Shown piece after piece: positions 1-11,658 of a DNA stretch of 64,000 bases. How positions within the stretch are numbered: position 1 is the first letter of the stretch; every line of letters begins with the position of its first letter. Origin of the DNA: Vitellaria paradoxa (taxonomy: Eukaryota; Streptophyta; Magnoliopsida; Ericales; Sapotaceae); the NCBI GenBank assembly GCA_019916065.1, contig CM034240.1, positions 21,251,894 to 21,315,893 of the forward strand, written 5' to 3'. The translations under genes and the position numbers were made by a program. The notes beneath the pieces are model-generated. The model searched no databases. It was not told the origin of the DNA and saw only the letters and a program-made list of their open reading frames with translations.

Positions 1-620
1 GGAATGCGGCCAAATTCAGCCCTCAAATGAGTATCTTGTATAACAAATGGACGATCAATCAAACGCCACGAGCACTCTCATCTTGGCCTTTGGTTGGGGA
101 GGGGATCAACGACTACAGGATGAAGTGACAATCAAGAGGTGTAAATGTTGAAGTAATTGAGGAGGTCGGAAGCAGTACAGTGGGGAAACAACTAGATGGT
201 ACTGAAGGAAGCTTCTGCAGGAAGGGAGCCTGTGAAGGGTCAAGACCCAAGTCAATTGGGTTAGGATGATGGTTCGGGCCACCGAACCACCTAGACCAAG
301 AGAGTTGCTGCATCAATCTGTGGAAATTGGGCCCTTCATCAATGGGCTTGGGCCGTGCAATTTTAACCGAGCTAAGTTGGATTAGAGAAGTTGTGGGCCA
401 TGGACCATCTTCTTAGTTAGTTTGTTACATTTGTTACAATTTTGTTAATGTGATTCAAACAGTATAAATACAATAAACCACCATTGTAATGAGTATTAAG
501 AAGTTTAATCAAAATCTTAGGAAGTTGAATTGCCCTTTAAGCAATTCATTTTATTCCTCCTCCTCCTCCCCCTCTCCTTCTTCTTTTTTTGTTTGTGTTA
601 ATCAACCGTCATCATAGGGA
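1..620 (+). mobile_element. Unidentified retroelement-like 3' end with possible LTR
   Basis: No intact ORF is recognised. From about 425 the plus strand reads like a plant LTR: it starts TGTTACATTTGTTAC, has a TATA-like TATAAATA near 462, and then a CT-rich tract (CTCCTCCTCC, about 545-590) like many LTR R/U5 regions. The upstream 420 bases could be the degenerate end of a polyprotein gene, but no family motif can be named. No second LTR, PBS or target duplication is visible because the element would extend left of the window. It could instead be ordinary non-coding DNA. Confidence 0.3.
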
Positions 621-625
621 AATCC

Positions 626-783
626 AAACTCAAAGATACAGGAACACAACAGCTTGACACCCAATCGAGTTATCTATGATAGGTATTTATAGTAATCTGT
701 ACAAATTAGATATATCACACCTAAACTAGATACACAAATACAAAGATACATAAATGACAAAGGTACATGAATGTAAATTAACA
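626..783 (-). repeat. 3' LTR of the copia element
   Basis: On the minus strand it starts TGTTAATTTACATTCATG directly after the polypurine tract. It aligns with the 5' LTR (4321-4486) through shared words such as GACACCCAAT and TAGTAAT-TGTACAAATTAGAT at a constant offset of about 3695. The distal 25-30 bases do not align, so the 620-645 boundary is approximate. Confidence 0.75.
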
Positions 784-3720
784 CTCTCCCTTAAGTTGGA
801 GCATATATTATATGTTTCGAGCTTGTTACAAATAAACCTAAACTTGAGGTCCCCCCCCATAGTTTTAGTAAACAAATTAGCAAGTTGATATTCAAACTTC
901 ACATGATCAGTTTTGATCATATTCTGCATAATCTTTTCTCTAACAAAATGGCAATCAACCTCAATATATTTAGTCATCTCATAAATATTGGTTTAGGGCG
1001 ATATGAACCGCAGCCTGATTATCACATAGTAACTCCATAGGTTATGAATGATGAACTCCTAATTTTTTTAACATGTATTGTATCCAAATCAACTCACAAA
1101 ATGTGTGTGCCATGGCTCTATAATTTGACTTAACACTTGGCCGTGCTACTACTATCTGTTTCTTACCCTTCCAGGATACCAGATTACCTTCAACAAAGAT
1201 ACAATACCCAATTATAGATTGTCTATCTAATGGTGATCTATCCTAGTCTGCATCAGTGCAACCAAGAACCAAAGTGTGTTTATTGTCCTTGTAAAATATG
1301 CCTTTACCTGATGCACCTTTTAGGTATCTCAAAATCCATATAACAGCATCCCAATGACTACTACAAGGTGATTCTAAGAACTAACTGATCACACTCGTAG
1401 CAAAGCATATATCAGGTCTAGTCATTAGCCTCCCAACTAACCTCCGATATTGGCTAAGATCATATAACAACTCTCCTTTATCAACAACTAACTTGATATT
1501 TGGATCCATTGGTGTGTCCACATGTATAGAACTTAACATACTTATCTCAGTCAACAAATCAAGAACAAATTTTCTTTAAGAGAGAGAAATACTCATACAT
1601 GACCAGGCAACCTCAATTCCCAATAAGTATTTCAACTAACCCAAATCCTTGATACTAAACTTACTTTGAAGGAACAACTTCAGATTAGTAATGCCTTGTG
1701 AATCGTCACATGTGATAACAATGTCATCTACTTATACGAGGAGCCAAATTCTTTCTTTGAAGATGACGACAAAATACTGAATGATTAACTCCACAATGAA
1801 CTAGGCCAAATTCAGTGACAACAGTGCTAAACCTACGAAACCATGCCCGAGAAGACTATTTTAGGTCATATAATAATTTCTTCAACTTACAAACCAACTC
1901 AAAGGCATTTTTCAAATCAAGTTGGCACAGAGACCAATAATAGACTGCGGCTACAAAAATAATAAGATGAATAAATATAATGTTAGGAGAAAAAGTCTTA
2001 GAGAAATCAAACCATAAACTTGAGTACACCCCTTTGCAACCAAAAGCGCCTTTAACCTGTCCATATTACTATCGAGATGAACTTTGACAGTGTATACCCA
2101 ACAACAACCAACCACTGACTTATTAGGAGGAAGAGCAACAACGCCCTAAGTATTATTGGCTCAAAGAGCAGACATCTCATTTTGCACAGCAGAATGCCGC
2201 CTAGGGTGAGAAAGTGCTTCAAAAACAGTGTTAGGAATAGAAAAAGAGAATAAAGATGTAACAAATGAATGATATAAGGATGATAATGCATGATAAGACA
2301 CAAAATTAGAGATAGGATGAAAAGTACAAGAACGTCTACCCTTCTGAAGAGCAATAGGAACATCTAAATCACTTATGAGAGCAGGCAGCTAAGGAGGAGC
2401 TGATGGTAGAGCATAGGAAGCAAAAGATGGACTAGTCAACTATTTGATGCCAAGTGTATACCTACAAATTAGGACAAGACAAATGACTAGATGGACTCAG
2501 AGGAGTATGATAATTTGCTGAAAGAGACTCAACTGGGATAAGAGGGAAATGAAGACTCTCAACAATGAGAGATTGAGATTGAGGTTGAGAGAAGAATGGG
2601 TTAGACTCAAAGAAATGACATCTGCACAAACAAAAAATTGATTAAGAGAAAGACTATAACAACAGTCCCTTTTTGTAACCTAGAATACTCCAAAAAGATG
2701 CACCTATGAGAATGGGCATCCAATTTATCAATCTCAGTAGCAAAACCGATGAACAAAAGAAATGCACCAAAAAATCCGAGGTAGAAGAGAAAACAAAGAT
2801 TTGTTAGGGAATAACATAGAATGAGGGGTAAATCTTTTAAGAACAGAAGAGAGCATGCGATTAATTAAATAATATGCAGTTAAAACAGCATCACTACAAA
2901 AGATTTTGAAACAACAGGCCGTTTCAATAAAATGTAAATTCTTTCTTTTAGCCACTCCATTTTGTTGTGGTGAATGGGAACAAGAAGATGATGAAACATA
3001 CCAGCAGAAATCATGAAATCCACAAAAGGTTTAGAGAAATATTTTTTTGCATTATCACTACGAAGAATTCGCACAGGTACATCAAATAAATCCATATAAT
3101 TCTGGAAAAATCATCCACAAAAGTGACAAAATACTGAAACCACAATTTTGAAGTAACTCTACTAGGACCCCAAATATCTGAATAAACTAAGGAAAAAGGT
3201 GATGACCTCTTATTGACTCGAGAAGCAAAAGGCACACTATGATCCTTTCCCAACTGACAGGACTCACAATTCAAAGACTCTAAATAGTGTAGACTAGGAA
3301 TCATAAACTTTAGCCTTTCTAAAGAACAATTACCAAGACGACAATGAATTTCTAAAGGGGAAGCTATTGCAAGACAAGCTCTAGGTACATTCACTCAAGA
3401 TAGTAGACTCCTCCAACTTCATGTCCTCCGCCAATCTTCTCCCTTGTCATCATATCCTGAAAACAACGGAATTAAGAAAGAATGTCTAAGCAGTTATGGT
3501 ATTTAGTAAGTTTTAACAGATATCAAATTAAAAGGAAAATACAGAACATAAAGCACTGAAGCTAGAGAAAGAGAAGGGGAAGGAATCACTGTACCACGCC
3601 ATTGATGGAAAGTAGTTGACCTATTGGCTAGAGTGACTACTAGGAGAGAAATAGAATATTGAATACCAAAAAATAATATAGATATTCCAGACATATGATT
3701 GGAAGCACACGAGTCTATAA
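726..3720 (-). pseudogene. Copia pol remnant (protease-integrase-RT-RNase H)
   Basis: Broken by many stops and frameshifts. At 3503-3694 the end of the protease region survives (SGISILFFG, then VLYVLYFPFNLISV). At 3011-3394 is the GAG-pre-integrase segment (HCRLGNCSLERLKFMIPSL, CESCQLGKDHSVPF, SDIWGP) and at 2734-3095 the integrase core (ILRSDNAKKYFS, AKRKNLHFIETA). RT lies at about 1150-2000; its catalytic box reads V-stop-V-D-D, with the Tyr codon of YVDD now TAA (1732-1734). RNase H is at 726-1050, with CDNQAAVHIA near 1005-1030 and the typical copia end (IEVDCHFVREKI, ANLFTK). It cannot make a working polyprotein. Confidence 0.88.
784..792 (-). promoter_or_regulatory. Polypurine tract of the copia element
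   Basis: Minus-strand AAGGGAGAG lies immediately before the TG that starts the 3' LTR, the expected position of the plus-strand DNA primer in LTR elements. Confidence 0.65.
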
Positions 3721-4307
3721 TCCAAGAAGTAGGAGAATGAGTGGAGAGACATACAATGGAATTACCTCGATAAGCAAGGGAAGCAAAAGGAAGAGAGGCC
3801 TAATGAGATGTCTAAAGTATACTGTGGAGCCTTAAATATATTCTCCAGAAAAAGTCACAGCTTGCAGATACTCGTGGTAGTAGTGCTACAGTAGAGATAC
3901 CAATAAGTTTGACTCCATGATGCTAGAAGGTCAATTAAAGTCGCAATTGATGAGTGTGAAGACGATGGTGACTAATGAAGGTGAGGCCGATGGTGACCAA
4001 CGTGATTGAGACTGACCATGATAAAGGCGGTCAACAATGAAGTCTGAGACTAAAGATCGACAACGGAGGCTTTTACAAGCATTGACTTACAGCAACAATC
4101 GTCATCGACAAGATTGAACTTTGATCTTTATTGGAGTGATCATCGTTGACTTCAACTGGTGATCGTGGTTTCGACTGGTGACTGGACTTTAATTGCGGCA
4201 ATCGTCAACTTCGATCTTCGACTAGACTTCGAGCGAGGACATCGGTGACTAAGATATATGCACATATGATTGCAATTAGGGTTATTATATTATTATTCCA
4301 TGATCAC

Positions 4308-4320
4308 TGCTCTGATACCA
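4308..4320 (-). promoter_or_regulatory. Primer binding site (initiator Met-tRNA)
   Basis: The minus strand reads TGGTATCAGAGCA directly after the CA end of the 5' LTR. This is the standard plant copia PBS, complementary to the 3' end of initiator Met-tRNA. It fixes element orientation and the inner LTR boundary at 4321. Confidence 0.9.
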
Positions 4321-4486
4321 TGTAAAGGATGAGTAATTACTAAATAACTTGACACCCAATTGAGTTGTCTATGATATGTATTCATAGTAATATGTACAAA
4401 TTAGATACATCACCCCTAACTAGATATAAATAAAGAGATACATGAATGACAGAGGTACATGAATGTACATAGCAACTATCATAACA
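4321..4486 (-). repeat. 5' LTR of the copia element
   Basis: 166 bp running, on the minus strand, from TGTTATGATAG at 4486 to the CA next to the PBS. It is the homologous partner of 626-783. The two LTRs differ at many positions, so the insertion is old. Confidence 0.78.
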
Positions 4487-6235
4487 TTGCTCGACAACTA
4501 ATACAAATATACAATGTAACATAAATATGACACAACAAGGAGACACTAACATGTTTTTTTTCAAATACAACATGACTAGGACACGACAACAAATAAATTT
4601 ATAATTTTGTGCGCAAAAATGGAATAGTTGTTATCTATTCATTTTTTACATTACAAATATATTTAAATTTTAAATTAGAACAAAATAATAAGAGATCAAA
4701 TTCCATCTTCTAAAAAGAAATGTAAGTAATGCCATAAAAATCAAAGTTTTGGATTTCAACTCAACTCAAAATTCCCCAATTAAAAGTATAAAGGGGGGGA
4801 TAAATAGGTATTTGAGTAATGGTAATATATAAAAAGATGCCCAAAAAGAGTGTAGCAACCATAAAGCTATGCCAAATAATCCCATAAAGATTAACTTGGA
4901 CGTTGAGCTCTCCTATAAGATCTAATAAGGAAAAAGAGATTTTACATTGGTCACTTCTACATCAAAAAAAACAACAATAAACTCAATTTAAGTTGATGTA
5001 CCAACAATTGACTATCACCGAAGATGAATTTTCTTTTCTCTCTCCACAAACACTAGTGTGTACAAAGACATTACCCTCCAAGCTTTCCTTTTCCCTCTGT
5101 TTGGAGAGCCCACCTCCAAACAAAAACTTAAAAGTCTATCATTAAGAAGAAATCTTAAAAGAGAACCACCAAAATACTTGTTATTACTTCCAAGCGCTAC
5201 TGCATTCCCACTTTTTTTTTTTTCTTTGAAGGACATTCACTACGTCAAATCATCAAGAGTAGAACAAGAACAAAGGTTGCTCTGCAAAGATATAGGAATT
5301 CAGGCCTAATTGTTCTTTAACAATTAAGTGACATTTTTGGGCCAGGACTGGGTTTGGGGGAGGAGGCCCAAATAATGAAGCCAAAAGCCTAGTAGTGATA
5401 GTTTAATGCACCTTGCTAAATCTATGAAGTCCAAAATGGCAAGGCAAATAAACATGAAAGAAAATTGCCAAGTTCATTTAAAAAAAAAAGAAAAAAAAAA
5501 AAGAAAAAAGCTTCTAGTAGTTTTCTTTTAACTAGTAAAAGTTGTGTTAAGATGCATCAAGGGGAAACAACCCATGGGCAAAAACAACACAAAAATTGAG
5601 ATCTTTAAAGTATTCATTGTGATTCATACAATTAACATTAAAGTACTTACTTCCTTTTATCTTAATTATTTGTAAAAATTGAAATGTATTTATAATATTT
5701 TATTATAAGTTTCATAGTTTCCATCCTAGCACTATATTTAATTTATAGCAGTCAATTTGATGGAACAATGCATATGATCCTCAATTAATATACCATAGAA
5801 AATAATAATGTTATAGAAGAAAAAAAAAATCTACAAAAAATATATCAAGTGAAATAGTTGTGGTCTACCACTTGAAAAAAAAAAAAAAAAAAGCCCCATA
5901 AAAGTTAATTTTATTTGAGAAAAACAAAAATCACTCAATTTTGAAAATTGGTAAGATTGCCTATAAAATCGAGATTTTATATCCCTACTAATTTTACATC
6001 CCAAATTTGAGATTTTACCTATTTTACCTAATATTAAGATTTTACATAAGATTGAACAAGTTTTCTCACTCTAACATCGTAAAATTGTAAGATTTAGATC
6101 GAGGTTTTAATAACTTTGTTCTCAAATTTTACATCACTAGCTCTATAACCCCAAAAAATTCTATTGTATTCTCTCAAAATAAACCACTTTAGACAAAAGG
6201 TGTTAATGCCATGCCTTCCAAGTTCGTCCTCTTTC
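4487..6235. other. Non-coding AT-rich stretch
   Basis: No gene is supported. It holds long A runs (5478-5512, 5820-5830, 5875-5892) and weakly repeated words around 5930-6130 (several variants of 'gagattttac'). A short two-strand open stretch at 5015-5309 has no recognisable domain and no splice or codon signature to back it. Confidence 0.6.
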
Positions 6236-6239
6236 CCAC

Positions 6240-6560
6240 TATACCTCCCCCCACCAACTACCATTCCCACTAGAAAACTAAGAATAAATAATCAAAAATC
6301 TCTCTAAGAATGGACAATGCAAAATAAAACGAGGCATAGACTCCCCATCTTGCTTACAGCACCAATAACCAAAAACTTGGTACTATTTTAATAAGGTTAA
6401 ATATTTATTGTCAATAACAACAATAATAATAAAGTTTCCCATATAAGGATATTACAACGCATTCCACCCAAAAAAAAAACAAAACACCTTGGTAGGCGAT
6501 CGAAAAGACATATACACACATAAAAACTTCACCCAAACTCCCAATTGTGGGAAGCTATCC
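6240..6560 (-). pseudogene. L1-type LINE ORF2 remnant (zf-RVT zinc-binding domain)
   Basis: On the minus strand 6301-6366 reads C-C-K-Q-D-G-E-S-M-P-R-F-I-L-H-C-P-F. This is the C..C...ES..H(F)...HC signature of the reverse-transcriptase zinc-binding domain at the C-terminus of plant L1-like ORF2 proteins. Just upstream (6452-6500) the same strand encodes PTKVFCFFFGWNAL, resembling the usual pK..FFaW.A block of that domain. A stop and frame changes separate them, and neither RT core nor poly-A tail is visible. zf-RVT also occurs in some domesticated genes, but the decay favours a dead LINE fragment. Confidence 0.62.
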
Positions 6561-6729
6561 ATTGACTTAATCATTCTCCAATCCATCTTGCTCAATAAAC
6601 AACTTAAGGAGTCTTGCTCAACAAACAACTTAAGGAGCTCCAAACTCTCACCAACCCACCAATCTTGCAAATTCCTCTTACCTTTCATACATTTTTCAAT
6701 TAACTCATTAGCACACCCAATGTCGTAGG

Positions 6730-9700
6730 GACTCGTGCATTGCTGCCATGGGTAAGCATACTTGCCTATGCATCGTACTCATATAATTCTCAATACAAAT
6801 AGAATAGATATGCTTATTATACTTGCGAGGCTAAAAGATTGTGTTTACAAGGTGACATAAAACATTTTATATAGAATTCAGAAGTATGACACAGAGTTAT
6901 GTGGTAAATTCGAAATATTAAACATACTTGTGAGATGCATATCCAAATACAAATGTTGGACACGTCATGTATCCTTAGCTAAGTGTTTTAAGTGTCCCCA
7001 CATAATGTAACATAGATGACACCCTATTGTAGTTGTAACTCAAACATATCCACTCATAGTTCCCATCCTTTGTCCTAACATTTTAGGAAAACTTCTGATG
7101 TAACTTGGGCCAACAAATGTTCAACCAAGATAATTTCTACACACATTTTCTTTACAAGCAAATATTCTTTATTTGGGAGAAGAAGGCTAGGATGGCTCAA
7201 AACCATAACTGTGTTGTTTAGGTTGCTTCCTTGCAACACTCATTAAACCAAGGCCAATGCATTAATTGCTAAATATAAGTGTATAGAAATTGAAAAATCT
7301 AATGGGCTGCTTAAAGCATTTTTATATTCATTCCTCAAGCTCAAAGGAATAACTTAGAAATGGAAACAAAAGAGAATAAATAAAAAAATAAAAATAAAAT
7401 TTAATAGTTTGGGACAGGGCGGTTATCTTGCCACTTATCATCCAACTCAACTCAACTCAACAAAACCTTAATCGCAAACTAGTCAGAGTTAGTTACATAA
7501 ATCATTTTCATTTATTTATTGCTATCAAATGTTATATTGTTGTAAGGTTTTTTAAAAATAGTTCCCCCCCCCCAAATTTCAGTCCATGAAATCTTAGCTC
7601 TACCTTTTATACTTTTTTACACTTTTTAGAATCCAAACCTGCCAATTCAAAATACTCCCAAAATTTAGGTAAGGAAGACACTAGTGTAAACTACTACTAG
7701 AAAATTTGTAATCTTTTGGAGACATCTAGAACGAATTGGCCAACTCAAGGCATCATGTTTAAAAAAAATGTAAGCAAATCTTTCTTAAAATTAGTAAAAA
7801 AGAAAAATCAAAACTAAATGCATAATAAAAGAGCCCCACAACATCTAACTTCTTCAAATGAAAAAGCCATTACCACACAAGCAGATTTTTTAATTCAATT
7901 AACATCCTATGCAAACGTCTTCTTCCTTTGCAATCCTTCAATATATATATACTAAACAAATGGGTATCTGACAATTAATGCCTAGTCTAGATATTGACTT
8001 ATGCAAATCAATCAATCCCAACTTTGAGGAGTATTTTTCATTTCCTAGTTCTATAATAGCTAGTGCAGCTTGGACGAGATGCTTTTGGAATTACCAATAG
8101 TCTTGTTGTCCGTCTTATGGCTTTACCAACTCCAACTCTTCTCAATCATTAATTCAACTCATTAATTAATTTAGGAGGACAAGCCAAGAACCATTATTAA
8201 CCTTCCTTTGAATCGGTAAGTGTCTTCCACCAATATACCCGAGAAGAATTGCAAGGAGAAGCTGCATTCTAGTTATACCAAAAGCTAACCCCTGACTCAA
8301 CACACTAATGCATTTTTGTAAGCAACCCAATCCAATAACATTTTTCCAAATTCCAACATTATTGTTCTCAAACTTTATGTGTCCATAAGATCTATATGAA
8401 CAGCCACTGTTAGAACTACAAAATCATGAAAAAGTAACAAAGATATGTAAACTCAAAGCAACAATAAAAACATCAATAAAAGAAAGCCTTAAGCAAAATA
8501 TTATCTTACAATGATGAACATGTGTTAAACACAGCTATTAAGGAACAGAAGAACGTGAGAATATGACCTTAATATTGCCATTTTAAATATTTTTATTGCC
8601 AAGACCCATCATAATTATATCATTCAAACACCTAAATTGATAAATTCATCTCTTTTTTAAGGGAAAGAAAAAACATTATCAAACCATAACTAGTAAAACT
8701 AAATTATAAGTCACAATTGGGTGATGTCTTTTGGTTGTATTCCGCAGGGCAAGAATTGAAACACGCTTAGTGGATAATAATGCATATATATAGTGTGTGG
8801 AAACACAAGCTTCAAGGCAACCAAGGGGAACCCCCCGCCGGGAGGGGGTGGATTGTATTACATATTGTAATTATTTTGATGGAATATTAAGGGGTATTAT
8901 TGGCATTTTTGTCAAAAGTACTAAGTGACTTTCCCTTTGACGGACACACCTACCAGCCTTCCACAGAAAGTCGGTACTCAGCAATACAATCAGATAACCA
9001 AGTTTACCACTCAGGGCCTGCTCATACTCAAAAGGAGTTTAACCCTGCCTCAGTTAATTTCTGTTTGAAGGACTTTCTAACCATACTCCAAATTATGTTA
9101 GGTGTTAATCTTCTTTAAAACATTGTAGGGCAGCTCTGAAATGATAGACTTTTCTTCGTCAAACAACCATACAAGGGTGTGTTTGGAATGATAAAAAATG
9201 AGATAAAATGTGGTTTGAGAAACTTTTTGCGCTTGGTGCACACATCTCAAACCGTATTTTTTAGATATGATCAATAAGATTCTATTTCGATGGATTGGAT
9301 TTCCATTTGAACGAATTCAAAATTTTGTGCAGTCATGACTTCTTCGCACTACAATCCGTCTAAACGGATTGTAGAAACTATTTGGACGGAAGTTAGTAAC
9401 GCGAATCTATCGAAACGGTTTCTACAATTCATTGAAACGGTTTTACGATCTCAAAAAAATAGTCAAAGTGCGTGTCATTTGGTAACTTGAGAGTTTATAG
9501 TGAGAATGGTGAAACAAATTTTGCTATTTGATTAACTGAATTCTAGTTATCGACTTTTTTTTTAAAAGGTATTGAAATTTTTTTTAACTTTTGAGAAGGT
9601 AAAAATGTGTAAAAATGTAATAGAGATTTTTAAAAATTTTCAAAATTTTCACCAAATTTTTATGAACCAAATGCATCTTAAATAATCATAATAGAAAACA

Positions 9701-9876
9701 ATACTATTGCACACTTAATACATCTTAAAGAACTAAACAGTCCCCCCCCCCCCAACACCAAAAAAAAAAAAAAAAGCAAAGAAGAAATAAACATCTCAAA
9801 TTAAATATCTCAAACCAATGGGAAATTTCATTGACTAATCCCCCAATCCCATGTGTGAAATTCAAATAATGGAAGC
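6730..9876. other. Non-coding stretch; short repeat fragments only
   Basis: No coding exon was recognised on either strand, including a deliberate look for missing GINT1 exons. At 7436-7510 there is a fragment (AACTCAACTCAACTCAAC then CTTAATCGCAAACTAGTC) resembling the common plant LINE/SINE 3' tail family that also ends the RTE LINE at 37.5 kb. At 8826-8846 is a small GC-rich inverted tract (AACCCCCCGCCGGGAGGGGG). A C12-A16 homopolymer junction lies at 9741-9775. The 72-codon open frame at 8900-9118 has no known domain. Confidence 0.5.
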
Positions 9877-10952
9877 GGGGGGCTGACATCGCGCGCGATG
9901 TTAGCTCGCGACCCTCGCGATTGTGGCGCAATCGTGGCCGTTCGGCCTTCCGCGCGTGATCCTATCCGTTCTTTTTTTTTTTTTTCAGCCGTTCGTCTAT
10001 CTTTTTTTTTTCAATTTTCAGCAAAAACAAATTAAAAATGATAACAAAAATTAACAATAGAAGGAATAGTGTTGTCAAACGGATCTTAAAAAATTAATTT
10101 TTTTTTTTTTTTTTAAACATAGAAAAATTAATTTTTTAATAATTAATTAGTAATTAATTAAAAAATAACATTTTTTCCTAAATACAACATTGCCCGCAAT
10201 GCTAGCCATTAATTTTTTAATTGACAACACTGTCATTTTTCTGCTAGTTGACATCGCGGGCGATGCTGTGTTTAGGAAAAAATGTTATTTTTAATTAATT
10301 ATTAAAAAATTAATTTTTTCTATGTTTAAAAAAGCAAAAAAAAGTAAAAAAAGTTAATTTTTTAAAGCTGGTTTGACAACACTGTCGTTTTTTTGTTGTT
10401 ATTTTTTATTGTCGTTTTTTATTTTTTGTTGCCATTTATTTTTTCTGAAATTTAAACAAAAATTGTGTAATTAATTAAAAATAAAATTTTTTCCTAAACA
10501 CAGCATCGCTCGAGTTGTCAGTATTACTAATTATTAAAAAATTAATTTTTTCTATGTTTAAAAAAGAAAAAAAAGTAAAAAAAGTTAATTTTTTAAGACC
10601 CGTTTGACAACACTGTCGTTTTTCTATGTTATTTTTTGTTGTCATTTTTTATTTTTATTGTCATTTATTTTTTCTGAAATTAAAACAAAAATTGTGTAAT
10701 TAATTAAAAAATAATAATTTTTCTATGTTTAACAAAAAAGTAAAAAAATATAATTTTTTAAAGCATATTTAAAAACACTGTCATTTTTCTGTTATTTTAT
10801 TTTGTCGTTTTTATTTTATTTTTGCTGAAAACTGAAAAAAAAGAGACGAACGGCTGAAAAAAAAATTGAGCGGCCAGGATCACACGCAAAAAATCGAATG
10901 GCCACGATCGCGCGAGGATAGTGGGCTAACATCGCGCGCGCGATCCCCCCCC
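9877..10952. mobile_element. Foldback element with CpG-rich palindromic termini
   Basis: A 1.08-kb non-coding unit whose ends are long imperfect inverted repeats of about 140 bp (9877-10020 against 10815-10952). Both contain, in mirrored order, a G/C run, a self-palindrome (ATCGCGCGCGAT at 9888-9899; ATCGCGCGCGCGAT at 10931-10944), GATGTTAGC, CGTGGCC, GTGATCCT, and GACGAACGGCTGAA or its complement. The interior is also built from repeats: units containing GTTTGACAACACTGTCG at about 10365 and 10598, with an inverted copy near 10070, and short CG-rich words such as CATCGCGGGCGATG at 10251-10264. No transposase ORF and no clear target duplication were found. It sits 324 bp from GINT1-like exon 2, inside its following intron. 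A non-autonomous foldback or MITE-like DNA element is the best fit; the family is unknown. Confidence 0.68.
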
Positions 10953-11275
10953 GGGGTTCCTAAAATAATAGCAAATAGACGACAACCCACGAGTTGAAAT
11001 GAATAATAACTGGTGATGTATCTTAAGTGGGCTAAAAAAACCCCACTTTGTCACATCAAAGGTAAAACAGAATGGCGATAAAATCAATTTAAAACAAGGG
11101 TAAAACAGAGAATGGCGATAAAATCAATTTAAAACAAGAATACAGGAATATATATATCTCAACATAATCAAGATGATAAACCTGAACAGCAATTAACACT
11201 ATTTCAAGAAATTAAATACAAGACAAATATAAGCATAAATCTAAGAAAATAAAAATTGAAAAAAATTAAAGTTAC

Positions 11276-11398
11276 CTGAACATAAAGAAAAGGATCAGCA
11301 ACAAAATTAACAGGGAAACCAGCATCAGAAACTGAAGCACAAGTGATCACAGGGTTGGCCACAGGCCAGGCCGCACTCTCGTTTCTCCATACACTCAC
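11276..11398 (-). CDS. GINT1: GINT1-like glycosyltransferase, exon 2 (partial gene)
   Basis: 123 bp, 41 codons, encoding VSVWRNESAAWPVANPVITC and then ASVSDAGFPVNFVADPFLYV. From memory of the family this matches the lumenal region just after the membrane anchor of plant glucosamine inositolphosphorylceramide transferase 1, which adds an amino-sugar to plant sphingolipids in the Golgi. The acceptor ends CAG at 11399-11401 and the donor is GTAACT at 11270-11275. A second in-frame acceptor (TAG) 18 bases upstream at 11417-11419 would add six residues; the shorter form matches family spacing better. No later exon (the rest of the lumenal region and the GT64 catalytic domain) is visible downstream, where the foldback element and then repeats lie. 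The gene is therefore either interrupted or a 5' fragment, unless exon 3 lies beyond the left edge. Confidence 0.75.
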
Positions 11399-11658
11399 CT
11401 GTCGCCCATTTTCAACCTACAAAATAAAACCACCGAAAATCAGAAAACCAACGAAACCCCCCCACAAATACCCATATTTCAAAACCCAGAAATAACTAAA
11501 ATAGAGCAGAGACATATATACAAATATAGACGTATTAAATATGTATATATACCAATTAATATCCAAAAACCCACAAAATCAGAAAATAAAGGAAAATCTC
11601 ACACACGTGTGTATACATATATCCATATGAATGTATAGCAGGGATTCAGGGAACTTAC
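11399..11658 (-). other. Intron 1 of the GINT1-like gene
   Basis: 260 bp with GT (11657-11658) and AG (11399-11400) ends on the minus strand, joining two phase-0 exons. Two in-frame AG acceptors 18 bases apart are possible. Confidence 0.7.

Larger units (their letters stand above)
620..4486 (-). mobile_element. Degenerate Ty1/copia retrotransposon, gag-less
   Basis: Two related terminal repeats of about 160 bp flank a decayed copia pol on the minus strand. Next to the 5' LTR is a canonical initiator-Met-tRNA PBS (4308-4320), and next to the 3' LTR a polypurine tract (784-792). Protein order on the minus strand is protease region, GAG-pre-integrase, integrase core, RT, RNase H, the copia order. 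The roughly 600 bases between PBS and protease remnant hold no gag or zinc-knuckle similarity, so the copy is internally deleted as well as frameshifted. The outer edge of the 3' LTR (before about 645) no longer matches the 5' LTR, and no target duplication could be found. Lineage within copia is not assigned. Confidence 0.88.

Noticed and set aside
5015..5309. Two-strand open stretch as a gene
   Set aside because: No domain, no splice sites and no coding bias; both strands open because of composition.
8900..9118. 72-codon ORF as a missing GINT1 exon
   Set aside because: Wrong strand and no similarity to the expected lumenal or GT64 sequence.
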